This document shows positions 1-9,499 of a stretch of 64,000 nt of DNA, one piece after another. The stretch covers positions 46,247-110,246 of the forward strand of contig JAJOHG010000090.1 of assembly GCA_021029095.1 (NCBI GenBank), given 5' to 3'. Source of the DNA: Phellopilus nigrolimitatus (taxonomy: Eukaryota > Basidiomycota > Agaricomycetes > Hymenochaetales > Hymenochaetaceae). Each line of letters begins with the position of its first letter. Positions within the stretch are counted from its first letter, which is position 1. The notes under the pieces are model-generated. The model was not told the origin of the DNA and did no database searches. It saw only the letters and a list, made by a program, of their open reading frames with translations. Position numbers and translations under genes: made by a program.

Positions 1-310
1 ACGAATCAAGGGCATGCGATTAAAAAGACTGAAATCGAGCAGAGTAATATCTGTGCCACTGTAGGCTATCCGTCGTTTCCACTCAATTATTGGCTGCAAG
101 CACCATTCCTCGCTGGACGCAGGTGAAGAACTTTCCGTCCGAGTCCTTCCTCATGCCTGCTTCGTACATGAGCCGCCTGATACACGTAAAACGAAAAGTG
201 GCCTGCTGTTTTTCTGTTTCGAGAGGAAGAGTTGGTTTGTATACGTGGCCTTTCTTGACGCATTCGAAGCAGCATACGGTTGCGCTCTTTTTCCCACATT
301 GGAATGCATT
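1..310 (-). pseudogene. Relic of a small uncharacterised gene
   Basis: Read on the minus strand, this stretch matches the segment at about 21.96-22.21 kb. Both share the peptide CIRRLMYEAG and a later ETTD..QW..YYSA ending. The copy here has a stop between the two conserved blocks. Upstream of the first block it shows a cysteine-containing stretch (C-G-K-K, then C-C-F-E-C) that could be part of a small zinc-binding module, but that is a guess. The left end runs off the window. I do not recognise the family. The homology between the two loci is seen directly; calling both copies decayed is inference. Confidence 0.45.
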
Positions 311-599
311 CTAGTGCATCGGGAGAGGGCGGTGCCGTGAGTGGTTAATTCCCTACGTGCGTGTTCAAGAAAACGACAAGTATAAATGATTGCCTTCGGG
401 TTTCAATTGGTGGTAGCCACGGGCAAGAAATCAAGGTACGGGAGACATAAGTGGACCACTCCTACGTTGAATTGGCGTGAAGAGGAAACAGAGGTAAAGA
501 ATTACTATTTACTTAGTTACGTAAGGAATTCGTCGGCGCCTTCTTGATTTAGCAGAATCTCAAGCGCCAAGATTTCGCAGAAAACGACCTTCCCTTGTG

Positions 600-770
600 C
601 GCTGATTCTGCTGCTTGCAACAACTCAACGATGGCAGTACGCCAATGCTGCTGGCCCGCACCGTGTATGTCTTAGGTACCATGTACACAGGGCCTGACCG
701 CATGCCGATCCGAGCTTGCGCATACTCCTCCCGTCCTCCCAGGCGCAGAGGATGGTGTGTTCAAATACGA
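600..770 (+). pseudogene. TCP11-like gene fragment, piece 1
   Basis: Plus-strand translation around 716-745 gives LRILLPSSQAQ, nearly identical to LRIRLPSSQAQ near the C-terminus of the TCP11-like protein encoded on the minus strand at 9500-11625. Flanking bases (the reverse complement of GGACGGGAGG..TATGCGCAAGC) also match. The fragment is far too short to act and its neighbourhood is full of stops. Its coding direction is plus, opposite to the second fragment at 955-1185, so the ancestral copy was rearranged. Confidence 0.55.
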
Positions 771-954
771 AGGGGCGTAGTCGCCAGCAGTCGTGTCTGT
801 TTGTCACGTTGGCAGTGGTGGGAAAGCGCAAGATAACAAAACTTACTAATCTACCAGACTTGTCCGTATCCCCGAAACAGTTTCCCGAAATTTCAACATA
901 GCGCCCTGAGGCACGCATCCCAACGTCAACAGGTGGAGGATTATGAAGATCCCG

Positions 955-1185
955 TGCAATGGCATTGGAGCGCGAAGGCGAAATTGGGTTGGAAGTGTGC
1001 CGAGAAGCCGTCGACGACGAAGACTCCGTTTTGGAGAGTGCATCGACGGAGTTGCGAAGTGTCTGTTTGTTTGCTTAGTGCAGAGAGGCTGGAAATGACT
1101 TCACTAGCTTGAGATTTCCTCAGATGCCGGAGTTCGCGCACAATCTCATTCGTGAGCTTCGTCGTAGTCTGAGGGCTTCTGCAAA
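955..1185 (-). pseudogene. TCP11-like gene fragment, piece 2 (inverted relative to piece 1)
   Basis: Plus-strand bases here follow those at about 9800-10025 inside the TCP11-like gene. Shared words include ACCGAGAAGCCG and GCATCGACGGAGTTGCGAAG, so the coding strand is minus. The peptide LRNSVDAL is shared with the intact gene. Stops and indels interrupt the rest. In the intact gene this part lies N-terminal to the part represented by piece 1; here the two pieces point in opposite directions with about 190 bp between them. Confidence 0.55.
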
Positions 1186-1617
1186 GTTGCAAGTCGTGGT
1201 CGATCCCGGAAGCGAATCATCTCGCAGCGAGGGAGTCGCATCTTCCGATACTCTGCCAGAATGATTTTTGACTATATTTTCAGCCTTTACTGCTACTGCG
1301 CAAGATCGTTGCCATTCGCTTGGAAGATTAATGTGAATGGGTACAACCTGCTTTTCAAGACCAAGTACAAAGCCGAATTTCCGATACTGACGGATGATTA
1401 GTTCGGACTCTCAGCGAGCAGCAAGCACGTTTATCTCATTCCAGGAAGAGAGACGGAGCTGCTTCGTTGTAAAGCCTCAGTAGCTCCTTTCCCCATTGTT
1501 ATCGGGTCTTGACGCATGCCATCTTCAAAGCATTGCGAATCCTAGCTCTGGCGAGACTTCAAATGCTCGTTTCGAGAACAGCTGCGGAATGAATATGTTT
1601 CTCACTGTGCGAGAGCA

Positions 1618-2136
1618 TCATGGCATTCTTAAGTTCAGGGCGGTTCCATCACCCCTCATCCTACGTGTATTTTCGTCGATTTGAAGGATGTTCAAGTCCG
1701 TGGTGACTACTAGCAGGCAACAGAAAGTGCCAGTATCGGGTTCTCGTATTTCCGCCTCGACAGCGCTCGAACGTATCGTGCCTTTGGAGCACCTCGGTAT
1801 TAGCTCAGCCCACTCGTTCCTATCAGTGCTGCCGCGGATATCGCATTGTTGTAATAATAAAAAAAGAGGCTCATCGCGTACCTCCCAGCTGGTCGTCTGC
1901 GTGCACATATTCCATACCATGGAAGGTCGAAGTACAGCCTCCGGTACGTTGAGGAGCCTGAGCGGTTTCAGATTGTCTTCTACTATCCCGTTTTCCGCTG
2001 ATGCTCTTATTGTAGCCTCGACGACCGTGTATTTTCCATTGTGCGCGAGCTTGGCTCTCCGAGCACCGCAAAAAAGGCCGATTCTCGGACCGACTCCTGC
2101 GATGAACCCGTTGCACGAGTGCCTTAGCCTCTCCAA
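1618..2136 (-). CDS. Hypothetical ORF, 172 codons, family unknown
   Basis: The longest frame between the relics and the protease pseudogene. It has no motif I recognise, no clear membrane segment and an A-rich tract near 1853-1865 in the middle. A plus-strand frame of 151 codons overlaps it almost completely, so the length could be chance. Given the decayed genes on both sides it may be another relic. Kept only as a low-confidence candidate. Confidence 0.2.
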   Translation of the reverse strand: MERLRHSCNGFIAGVGPRIGLFCGARRAKLAHNGKYTVVEATIRASAENGIVEDNLKPLRLLNVPEAVLRPSMVWNMCTQTTSWEVRDEPLFLLLQQCDIRGSTDRNEWAELIPRCSKGTIRSSAVEAEIREPDTGTFCCLLVVTTDLNILQIDENTRRMRGDGTALNLRMP

Positions 2137-2576
2137 AATTTAACCCGGAGGGCGCGCACCTCATTCCGAACAAGTGTATGATTGCGGCTCGCAAGGGACA
2201 AGTGGCGCTTGTGTTCCATACACTTCCCTCATCTGCTCTTTCTGTGCCTTCCCTCGCCTTGTACCGAGCCTTTCCATCTGACATTTTGTGAAGCTGGCAC
2301 ACCAAATTTCCTTGGTTCTCGCAGCCGTAAGTACGGCCACTCCTCCAAACTCCAAACTTTCACCATCCAATGAGCATAATGAATCCAAGATGAAAGTTCA
2401 GGCTAGTGCTATCTCACTTTAGAACTCTGAACATCTGCGGTTCGTTCGGAATGAGCGGTGCTTATGTTTCAAGTTCTTTCCTCATGTGCTCTCTTTGGAT
2501 CTTCCCTTCCATGTGTTTTACTATCCGACAATATGTGAAGCTGGACTCGGAGTCCCTTGGGTCTCACTTTCAGAGG

Positions 2577-2583
2577 TATAAAA
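2577..2583 (+). promoter_or_regulatory. TATA box of the protease pseudogene
   Basis: TATAAAA lies 88 nt upstream of the ATG at 2671, a usual core-promoter distance for fungal genes. Confidence 0.5.
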
Positions 2584-2670
2584 TGAAGCGCAACAACTCG
2601 TAAAGATCTCCCAGACAACCTTTGAAAGACCCGCAAGCCTCAACTCCTCCGCATCAATCTAGTTGACGAA

Positions 2671-4520
2671 ATGTCAACTGTGCAGACTTACTCGGGTCCG
2701 AAGAATGAAGGGAGTTTCATCGTGAAGCTCAAGGCTGGCGTCGACAAGGTCGCACACCTTCGCTGGCTCAATACTCGTCCCTCTGGCGTCGAAATCACGC
2801 ACGGTTCATGGAACAGCACATTCTTTCATGGCTTTGCAGGTGAGCTTGTTCTCATCAAGAGCGCAATATTTTTTTGGCTTTAACCGGTTTAAAACCTACG
2901 AAAATTTGATGCAGATACAATCGACGCGCTTCGAGCGAACACTGACGTCGAGTCCATCCACGAAGACGGCATCATGAGTATTGAAAGCACCGTTACTCAG
3001 AAAGCTTGATTCCTTTAGAGCTCAATACCTTACGAAACTCCTTTCTCTCCCAGAACCGACGCTCCTTGGGGCCTCTCTCGCCTCAGCCAGGACGAACGGC
3101 TGTCTAACCAGGTCCCTGAAGCTTTGACCTTCTCGTACCGATATGACTTCTCTGCGGGCGATGGTACCGATATCTACATTATCGGTCAGTAAATTAACTT
3201 TGTATTTCCCAAACCGTTTCTTATTACTCTCGTCATCTTGTCTAGATACTGGTGAGCCTATTATAACTCCGAATGCTGAAGAAATCAAATAACTCACATC
3301 AGTTTTCGAAGGCATTAACACTGAGCATGTGAGTAACGAGTGTGCAATGGCTAGGCATCTCACTAACGCAGATTATAGGTTGATTTTGGTGGCCGTGCCC
3401 GCTGGGGAGCTACCTTTGGTGGTTACGCAGTATGTATATCTCACAGTTGGGCTGTTCCCTTGTTCGTGCTCATGGTCTGACGCAGGATGCCGACGGCAAC
3501 GGCCATGGCACTCACGTCGCGTAAGTCCCTTGTTCATCTCTGACAAGAACAATCTGGGCTAATACGATACATATCAGCGGAACTGCTGCCGGCACAAGGT
3601 TTCGGCGTAGCTAAGGCCGCAAACTTGATTGCAGTCAAGGTGCTAAGAGATGACGGGTACGCAGCTCATCTTTTATACGGGAGAATACTTCTCAATACCC
3701 CTTATCTTGTCCTTCTTTCGAATACGTCAGATTTGGAACGTTGTCCGATATGTGAGTACTTCAGTGATGACCTTGTTATGATAAACATTAACGACAGGTT
3801 TTCACGCAGCTTGTCTGGCTTGAATTTCGTCGTCAATGCAGCACTAGATTCTGGTCGGCCCTCGGTTGCGAACTTGAGTCTTGGAGGCGATGCTTCAGAG
3901 GCTCTTGACGACGGTGTCACTTCTGTGAGTTTCCCGCAAATTCTCTACTGATAAAGTCTTCTCTTAAGAGTTAACATATTTATCAGCTCGTAAACTTAGG
4001 CATCCATGTCGCCGTCGCCGCAGGAAATCAAAACATTGATGCTATAACATAAGCCCTGCGCGCGCGCCGGCAGTCACCGCGGTCGGCGCGTCCAACATCG
4101 CGGACACGCGCTGGGCTTATTCGAACTTCGGCAGCAGCGTCAACATCTTTGCGCCTGGAGAGTATATCATCAGCACATGGATTGGCAGCACGTCTGCGAC
4201 GCGGCCCTTGAGCGGCACGTCCATGGTAAGCAACTAATAAAAAGCAAAAGACGAAAACCATATCGAGTTGTTGATACATTTGGTACTGTTTAGGCTTCAC
4301 CTCACGTCGCGGGCCTCATCGCGTACTTGATTAGTGTAAAAGGCGCTCTTCTCCCCGCGCAGATAAGATCTGAGATTGATGCGTTGAGTGTCAAGGATGC
4401 ACTTGCAGACCTCCGTGAGTATGATTTCGTGAACCTTCTAATATAATTGTGCTGAGTAACTTCATCTTTTTAATAGCGTCTGGAACACCCAATGAGCTTG
4501 CCAGAAACGACATTGCTTGA
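2671..4520 (+). pseudogene. Subtilisin-like serine protease (peptidase S8, proteinase K type), broken
   Basis: Multi-exon gene with an N-terminal I9-like propeptide and an S8 domain. The catalytic Asp (YIIDTG, split by an intron at about 3184-3244), His (GNGHGTHVA, about 3500), oxyanion Asn (VAAGN, about 4020) and Ser (GTSMASPHVAG, split by an intron at about 4226-4294) are all recognisable. The first exon (2671-2839) ends at a normal GTGAGC donor. Three defects argue for a pseudogene: no GT donor where an intron must start near 3000 (frame runs into TGA), one extra base at about 3600 in the conserved G-T-R-F-G-V-A-K segment, and a frame change with a stop at about 4047-4052 after the AAGN motif. 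Family members are secreted or vacuolar endopeptidases of about 370-400 residues; a signal peptide is not obvious here. A sequencing error could explain one defect, hardly three. Confidence 0.85.
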
Positions 4521-4723
4521 AGAGCGATTCGGTAGCGATCGCAAGTTCAAGAAGGAAATATAATGTCAAAGTCAACTAAATTTTCAGAAAGATCTCTTTT
4601 AGGAATTACATATGCATGACATTGTTCAACCACTGTTAGGCAACCTGTAAATTGAAATAAACATCTCGATTATGGAATACCTTTTATTGATTTCTATACC
4701 GCGCGTCGTCTTCCATTATATAC

Positions 4724-5319
4724 TTAGGCCCCGCTCGGCTGCAAAAGTTAGCTAACTTTTCCCCGCCAAAATCACGAGTTAGCTAATTTTCCGGTTAGCT
4801 AACTCCGGTTAGCTAACTCAATGTGAAAAGTCTGTTCGGTGCACGGCCAATTTAGCTAACTGGGTGACATGAGGTGACTTGCCGGTAGCAATCGGCTGTC
4901 ACTGCCGACTCGCTTGTATGTAGTATACTGAACACTTTTTTTCTCCTTTCGCTGTGCGCATACAGGTTTTGGAAGGTATGCTTGGACATAGATAGGGTCA
5001 TTATGCATCGGGAAAAAATTTCGATGAAGTTGGCACGGTTGCGAATGCATAGGCTTGTTGTACATAGGTATTTTTATGTAGAAAATGACGAGCTACATAA
5101 GCGATCACCGCTGCCAAATAAGGAGGAAAAGCCTTTTATCTTCCTTTTTTTGGCAGCGCCAATCGTTAACCCACAAGTTACGTTCTGTGATTACTACGTG
5201 ACATTATGTGACAGAACCTAGCTAACTCCCCGGGCGCGGATTAGCCCCAGTGCGGCAATCCCCGACTGTCAAGTTAGCTAAACAGAGTTAGCTAACTCGT
5301 GCAGCCGAGCGGGGCCTTA
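4724..5319. mobile_element. PIF/Harbinger-type MITE with TTA target duplication
   Basis: A 590-bp non-coding element (4727-5316) is bounded by perfect 17-bp inverted repeats, GGCCCCGCTCGGCTGCA at the left and its complement at the right, and is flanked by TTA on both sides. Three-base TWA duplications and GGCC-starting ends are known for PIF/Harbinger (Tourist-like) elements. The subterminal regions carry many copies of the palindrome GTTAGCTAAC or close variants at both ends. There is no transposase frame. It lies between the protease pseudogene and the F-box gene. Confidence 0.85.
5101..5166. repeat. Hairpin element inside the MITE, shared with 30.7 kb
   Basis: GCGATCACCGCTGCCAAA and its imperfect complement TTTGGCAGCGCCAATCG flank a short A/T-rich spacer, forming a 66-nt stem-loop. 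The same hairpin, with a similar left flank (TAGAAAATGACG), occurs at 30732-30840. Confidence 0.6.
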
Positions 5320-5869
5320 GTGACCCGCAACGACTTGAAATATGCGTGAAGGCCTTGCATGATATTCCAACACCCCTGGTCGCCTCTGGTCGCGCCACGT
5401 TTTGCTGATTTTCTACTTCCGAAACAGGATTATTATTGATGTGTTGGTTTATGGTAAGGTCCGCAGTCACCCGTCATCGAGTTGCGTTGACCGATGACTA
5501 TTCTATGGCACATTGACGACAATTAGCAGCGAGCATAATTTATAACAGTTGTGTATGATATCTCTTCTTTAAATACGACGCCATTCATAACGGGTCATCA
5601 AAATCCATGATTATACAAATCGAAGAAGAACACACAGTGCTATTAGCGACATACCCATGCCAGAGGGTAGACCTGTGCAGAGCCCTAACCCATGGATCAA
5701 CTCCTGGTGAGCCCTATCTTGCATTACTGAGAGCACCTTTGAGGAGCATGCCACCATTTTTCATGGTTTTATTGCAACAAAATATTGTATATCATTCCTG
5801 CCTACTACAATGTCTGTTATCTAAGCAGTAACATTTTTCTCCATCTTTGTCAATCAGCCTCATCAATCG

Positions 5870-7162
5870 TCATTTTCCCAATACTACCTCCAAACCCAAC
5901 TTTACTAGGGCTTTGTATTGAGGCTCAGTGATGCCACCAGGAACAGTGAGTTTTTTCAGTGGTTTAAATCTTGTGTCATGTGATCGAGAGTGTACCATAT
6001 TCCAAAGCTTTTCAAACTTGGGGAAGGGATCACTGGAAGAAATTGCTAGTTCCTTAAGGTCAGGACAATAAGGATGTTTTTCACTCCTTGCTGTCAGTGC
6101 ATCCAAAATTGTTTCGGTTGTTTCAGTCATTAGAGCTACTTCCAAATAGACCAGGCTGGGACATTGCTTCAGGTAGTTCAATACACTAGCTCCTCTGATT
6201 CGGAAGCAGAAAAAAGTGAGCTTCTCAAGGACTTGTGATTTTGAACAGCACAGAAGATCCTCAACAATAGTTGAATTTCTCGAATCAGTTGCACCCACAT
6301 TCACATATAAGTCAGTCAACACAGGACAAGAAAGCTGCACAAGCAATGGCCCTATGTCTGACCTATTAGATGCAAAGATACATAGCTTAGAGAGGTTATC
6401 AAGCTTCCACACTTGAAGAGGAGAGAGATTATGATTCTCTGGCTGTTCAATCTGAATAGAAACATCAAGTGTCTTTAGGTTTTGTGCTCTTTTAATCCAC
6501 CACATAATAGATTCTATAGATGGGCTGATATATAACACAAGACCTGTGAGCCGTGCATATCCAGAATTTCTACCCTTGGGTTGCATAGTGAGGACAGTGC
6601 ATGCTGCTTTCCAGGAAGCATAGTTATTGTTTCTTTTGTCATCAACTACAAGTTCAAATTCCCTGAGCTGTGGTGCATTGTCAAGGTTGGTCATTGCAGC
6701 CAATAGACCCTGAACCACAGAGAAGTCGGTCACATAAATCTTCAGTGTATGCCAGCGGTGCTGACAAGTGAGAAGAAGGGCAACAATGTCTTTCATTTCT
6801 TTGCAATAGTCTTCATAGGTGCTATAGTGAGGCAAGTGCTTGTATGAGATCTTGATGGAGATAGGCACATTGCCAGATTTCTTCATCCATCTTCCCAGTT
6901 GGTTGAAGAGTGTTGCTGGACTAAGTCTTTTTCCATTTCTTATTGTGCTATTATCAAGTTCAATGCCAGCCCATAGGCGAGGTGAAGTATTGGAAATTTC
7001 CTTCCAAGTTTTGCAGATTGGAACTAGACTCAGGGGTGCAGCTGAGCAAGATGGTTTGTTATTGTGGTGAGGAAGACAAGAAACAAAAATATTAGATAGG
7101 ACCTCTGTTGGAAGTTCATTCAACTGTGTCCCATTATTCCGAGGGGGCATGATATGAAGCAA
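5870..7162 (-). CDS. F-box-like domain protein
   Basis: Single-exon frame of 430 residues. The F-box lies at residues about 12-65 (LNELPTEVLSNIFVSCLP, then L..V..VCKTWKEIS..SPRLW), followed by about 350 residues with leucine-rich character as in substrate-binding halves of SCF ubiquitin-ligase receptors. It probably recruits an unknown target to an SCF complex. A TATA box at 7245-7251 on the minus strand sits 83 nt upstream of the ATG. A second in-frame ATG four codons in is also possible. Base and codon use are clearly more AT-rich than in neighbouring genes, and the gene lies between a MITE and a duplicated kinase relic, so it may have arrived recently. F-box genes of this kind are greatly expanded in Agaricomycetes. 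Confidence 0.8.
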   Translation of the reverse strand: MLHIMPPRNNGTQLNELPTEVLSNIFVSCLPHHNNKPSCSAAPLSLVPICKTWKEISNTSPRLWAGIELDNSTIRNGKRLSPATLFNQLGRWMKKSGNVPISIKISYKHLPHYSTYEDYCKEMKDIVALLLTCQHRWHTLKIYVTDFSVVQGLLAAMTNLDNAPQLREFELVVDDKRNNNYASWKAACTVLTMQPKGRNSGYARLTGLVLYISPSIESIMWWIKRAQNLKTLDVSIQIEQPENHNLSPLQVWKLDNLSKLCIFASNRSDIGPLLVQLSCPVLTDLYVNVGATDSRNSTIVEDLLCCSKSQVLEKLTFFCFRIRGASVLNYLKQCPSLVYLEVALMTETTETILDALTARSEKHPYCPDLKELAISSSDPFPKFEKLWNMVHSRSHDTRFKPLKKLTVPGGITEPQYKALVKLGLEVVLGK

Positions 7163-7244
7163 GTGTGTCTCTATGGGATGGTGGTGTGAAGCAGGTTTGT
7201 GTCTTGGAAGATAGGGGCAAACAGAAGTGAGATGAAATGATAAA

Positions 7245-7251
7245 ATTTATA
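7245..7251 (-). promoter_or_regulatory. TATA box of the F-box gene
   Basis: TATAAAT on the minus strand, 83 nt upstream of the start codon at 7162. Confidence 0.5.
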
Positions 7252-7428
7252 CCTTTGCTTCAAAATTATTACATAACACAAGCAGGAAATGTGTACTAGC
7301 AGAGATGCCAAAGTTCTGATTGGTTTGCAGTTTAGTCAAAAGAGCAAAGCTGCAAACCTTGAAAACCAACACAAAAAATACTGAACTAAAGCAAAACTAC
7401 TAATTACTGCCCTGATTGGGTTAGAACC

Positions 7429-7469
7429 AACCCCCCCCCCCCCCCCACCCACCACACACACACACACAT
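7429..7469. repeat. Poly-C tract and (CA)n microsatellite
   Basis: About 18 consecutive C are followed closely by a CA dinucleotide run. It sits just left of the inverted-duplication breakpoint near 7498. Confidence 0.9.
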
Positions 7470-7497
7470 GACACATGCTCTCTCTCTCTACCCACCT

Positions 7498-8690
7498 GGA
7501 AAAAGTCATTTTGAACGTCGGTTTGCCGCTTGCTCGTGAAGGAATTGACTATTGACTTTGTCTGACATGCCGCTTTGTACATGGCTTCATGGAAAACGGA
7601 GTGGCTTTTCCTGACTTCGTACAATCATTGGATCTTCCTTCGTCTTCATCGTGGCGGTCTTCACTCCCCTGATGAACAACCTTATGTGACGTATTCACCT
7701 ATGCTCTCGATCGAGGGCGATACCAGAGCTTTTCGCGCTTTTCTTGGTGCCATCCTGGCTGCTGCGGGTAAAGTTAATGTGCCCACGCTGGAAATAAAAG
7801 AAGATATCCGCCTCGATGAGATTGCCAAAGATGCAAAACCCAAGTCAGAAGATTCTCCTGAAGAACTTTGTGCGTTAAAATTACCATGGCACCACCAGAA
7901 ATACCAGAGCCATACTGGTTCTCTCTTCAAGAAATAAATCCTACGTCCACGACCGGGCTGACGGACAATACCGGTGAACCTATCTACTTGCGGCTCACTC
8001 GTCCTCTCGGCCATGGCTCTACACGATTCGTCTATGAAGGCCAATTGGAGACGAAGAGCGCTCAGGATAACTGGATTCCACGAGCATTCGCCGTCAAATT
8101 TGTCGAGGTTCTGAAGACTGAAGATGAGAGTAGACGTGACCGACTTCGACATGAGTTCGGCATTTACCAAATCCTGGAACGCGCATGTCGTCAGCCCGGG
8201 CAGCTGTCGAAGCGCATTGCTCCTCAGTGCTTTGGGATGTTCGAGAGCGGCAATCTTTCTGTCCTGATATTGGAACTGCATGGCAGTGCTTTGCGGAAGT
8301 GGGAAGATTTGAATCAGACTGAAAAGTGAGTGATCTGGGTTTATTGATACGTTCTGACCTCAATTTTTCCATATAAATGATTTTAGGGAGAAGGTCTTAG
8401 AAGTGGCCCAGGAGTTACATGGCCTAGATATAGTCCATGAGGACCTTGAACCACGTAATGTTGTTCGAACCATCGCTGGCGGATTCTCCATCCTCGATTT
8501 CACTGAGTCTCGAATGCATAATTGCAAAGAAAAGAAACCGGTAAAGACGCATGGCTTTAACTTGTAAATTATTTTCAAAGACTGATGTGATCCTTGTTAC
8601 TTGTAGAGTTGTAGAAGCCCTGATAAGCTGATGCGGTGTAGAGAGCTACGTCTTCTGTCGGAAGCACTGTGGGAAAGGATTCCTTCATGA
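7498..8690 (+). pseudogene. Kinase-like protein, 5'-truncated and frameshifted copy
   Basis: Nearly identical to the 3' two thirds of the gene on the minus strand at 16388-18202, including both introns (8327-8386 and 8541-8606). It begins abruptly at about 7498, so the N-terminal exons are missing. One base is lost at about 7873-7882 (TTAAAATTACC versus TTAAGAATCACC in the other copy), which breaks the frame between the LTSYNHW region and the kinase fold. The kinase part still shows LGHGST..VYEG, the lysine of AFAVKF, VHEDLEPRNVV and DFTES, with the Gly of the loop (STGLVY) changed to Arg (STRFVY). The reading frame ends at the same TGA as the other copy. Confidence 0.8.
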
Positions 8691-8810
8691 AATGGCGCTG
8701 ACCCCTGTTCGCGGTCTAGCAATGTCGTGCACTATATACTCAGGAGCTGTATCAACGTTAGCATGGACATTATGTTTGTTGTCCAGTCTTGATGTTGGCA
8801 CATTGGCTTT
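7498..8810 (+). repeat. Left arm of a 1.3-kb inverted duplication
   Basis: The segment reappears as its reverse complement at about 16270-17560. Identity is very high through exons and introns and falls off in the 3' flank (8700-8810), where the sequences remain recognisably related. The two arms enclose about 7.5 kb. Confidence 0.85.
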
Positions 8811-9499
8811 TTAATAATTAATATTATCACTGTATTCTGACTCAAAGATTAACAAACAATAATACAACAGAGATACATATGATGACCATTGTCCAAGAAG
8901 TGTCGTTCACACCGTAACGTACATCGTTTTGGAATTTAATTAGCCATTGGAAGCACGGACTTGATTTCGAGACTCGTATGCGGTCCGGCACTTTGTCAAG
9001 CTTATATCTCAGCAACCACTGGACGGTTTTTCGCGATTCTAGTGGCACCTTGTAGGGAATTTCTTGAAATATTTTATTCTGATTTTTGATTTGAGGGAGG
9101 AAGATTATTTGAGATCTTGAAAAGTGACCCCCTTTTTAATCTGGCTCTACTGGCTGCACTTTTTGTCTGATTGATTTGGTCACTGATGACATTTTGTAGG
9201 GAAGAAACTAAACTAATTTTTCAAATTTAAACCAAAGCAAAATATTGAGTCTGTGACTTTTTATGTGTGCGTCTTGTATGTTCCAATACTTTTGTGAGCC
9301 ACTGTATGCGCTGTTCTTTGCTAACTGGACAAATCATAATAAGTTATGACATTGATTATACTAATAGACACAGAAAATGTAAATAGCAAGCGTTATCCCG
9401 AGGTTCCTAACGCAGAGGAACACAACCATATGCTACCGTCCATGGGTGCTGCCACTCATTCGACGTGACGCTAGGACTGGACTTACAACCGGCGAATCA
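8811..9499. other. AT-rich intergenic stretch, no gene seen
   Basis: Short frames only. At its right part lies the mariner-like end listed separately; the internal AT-rich segment from about 8815 may be the remainder of that element, but I could not find a matching left end. Confidence 0.5.
9284..9306. repeat. Possible Tc1/mariner-type terminal repeat remnant
   Basis: TACTTTTGTGAGCCACTGTA reads in reverse as TACAGTGGCTCACAAAAGTA, which resembles the ends of Tc1/mariner elements (a CAGTG start next to TA, followed by CAAAAGTA). No transposase and no partner repeat were found in the window. Confidence 0.35.

Noticed and set aside
7575..7937. Treating the two frames of the truncated kinase copy as two small genes
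   Set aside because: Comparison with the other copy shows that they are parts of one gene split by a one-base loss.
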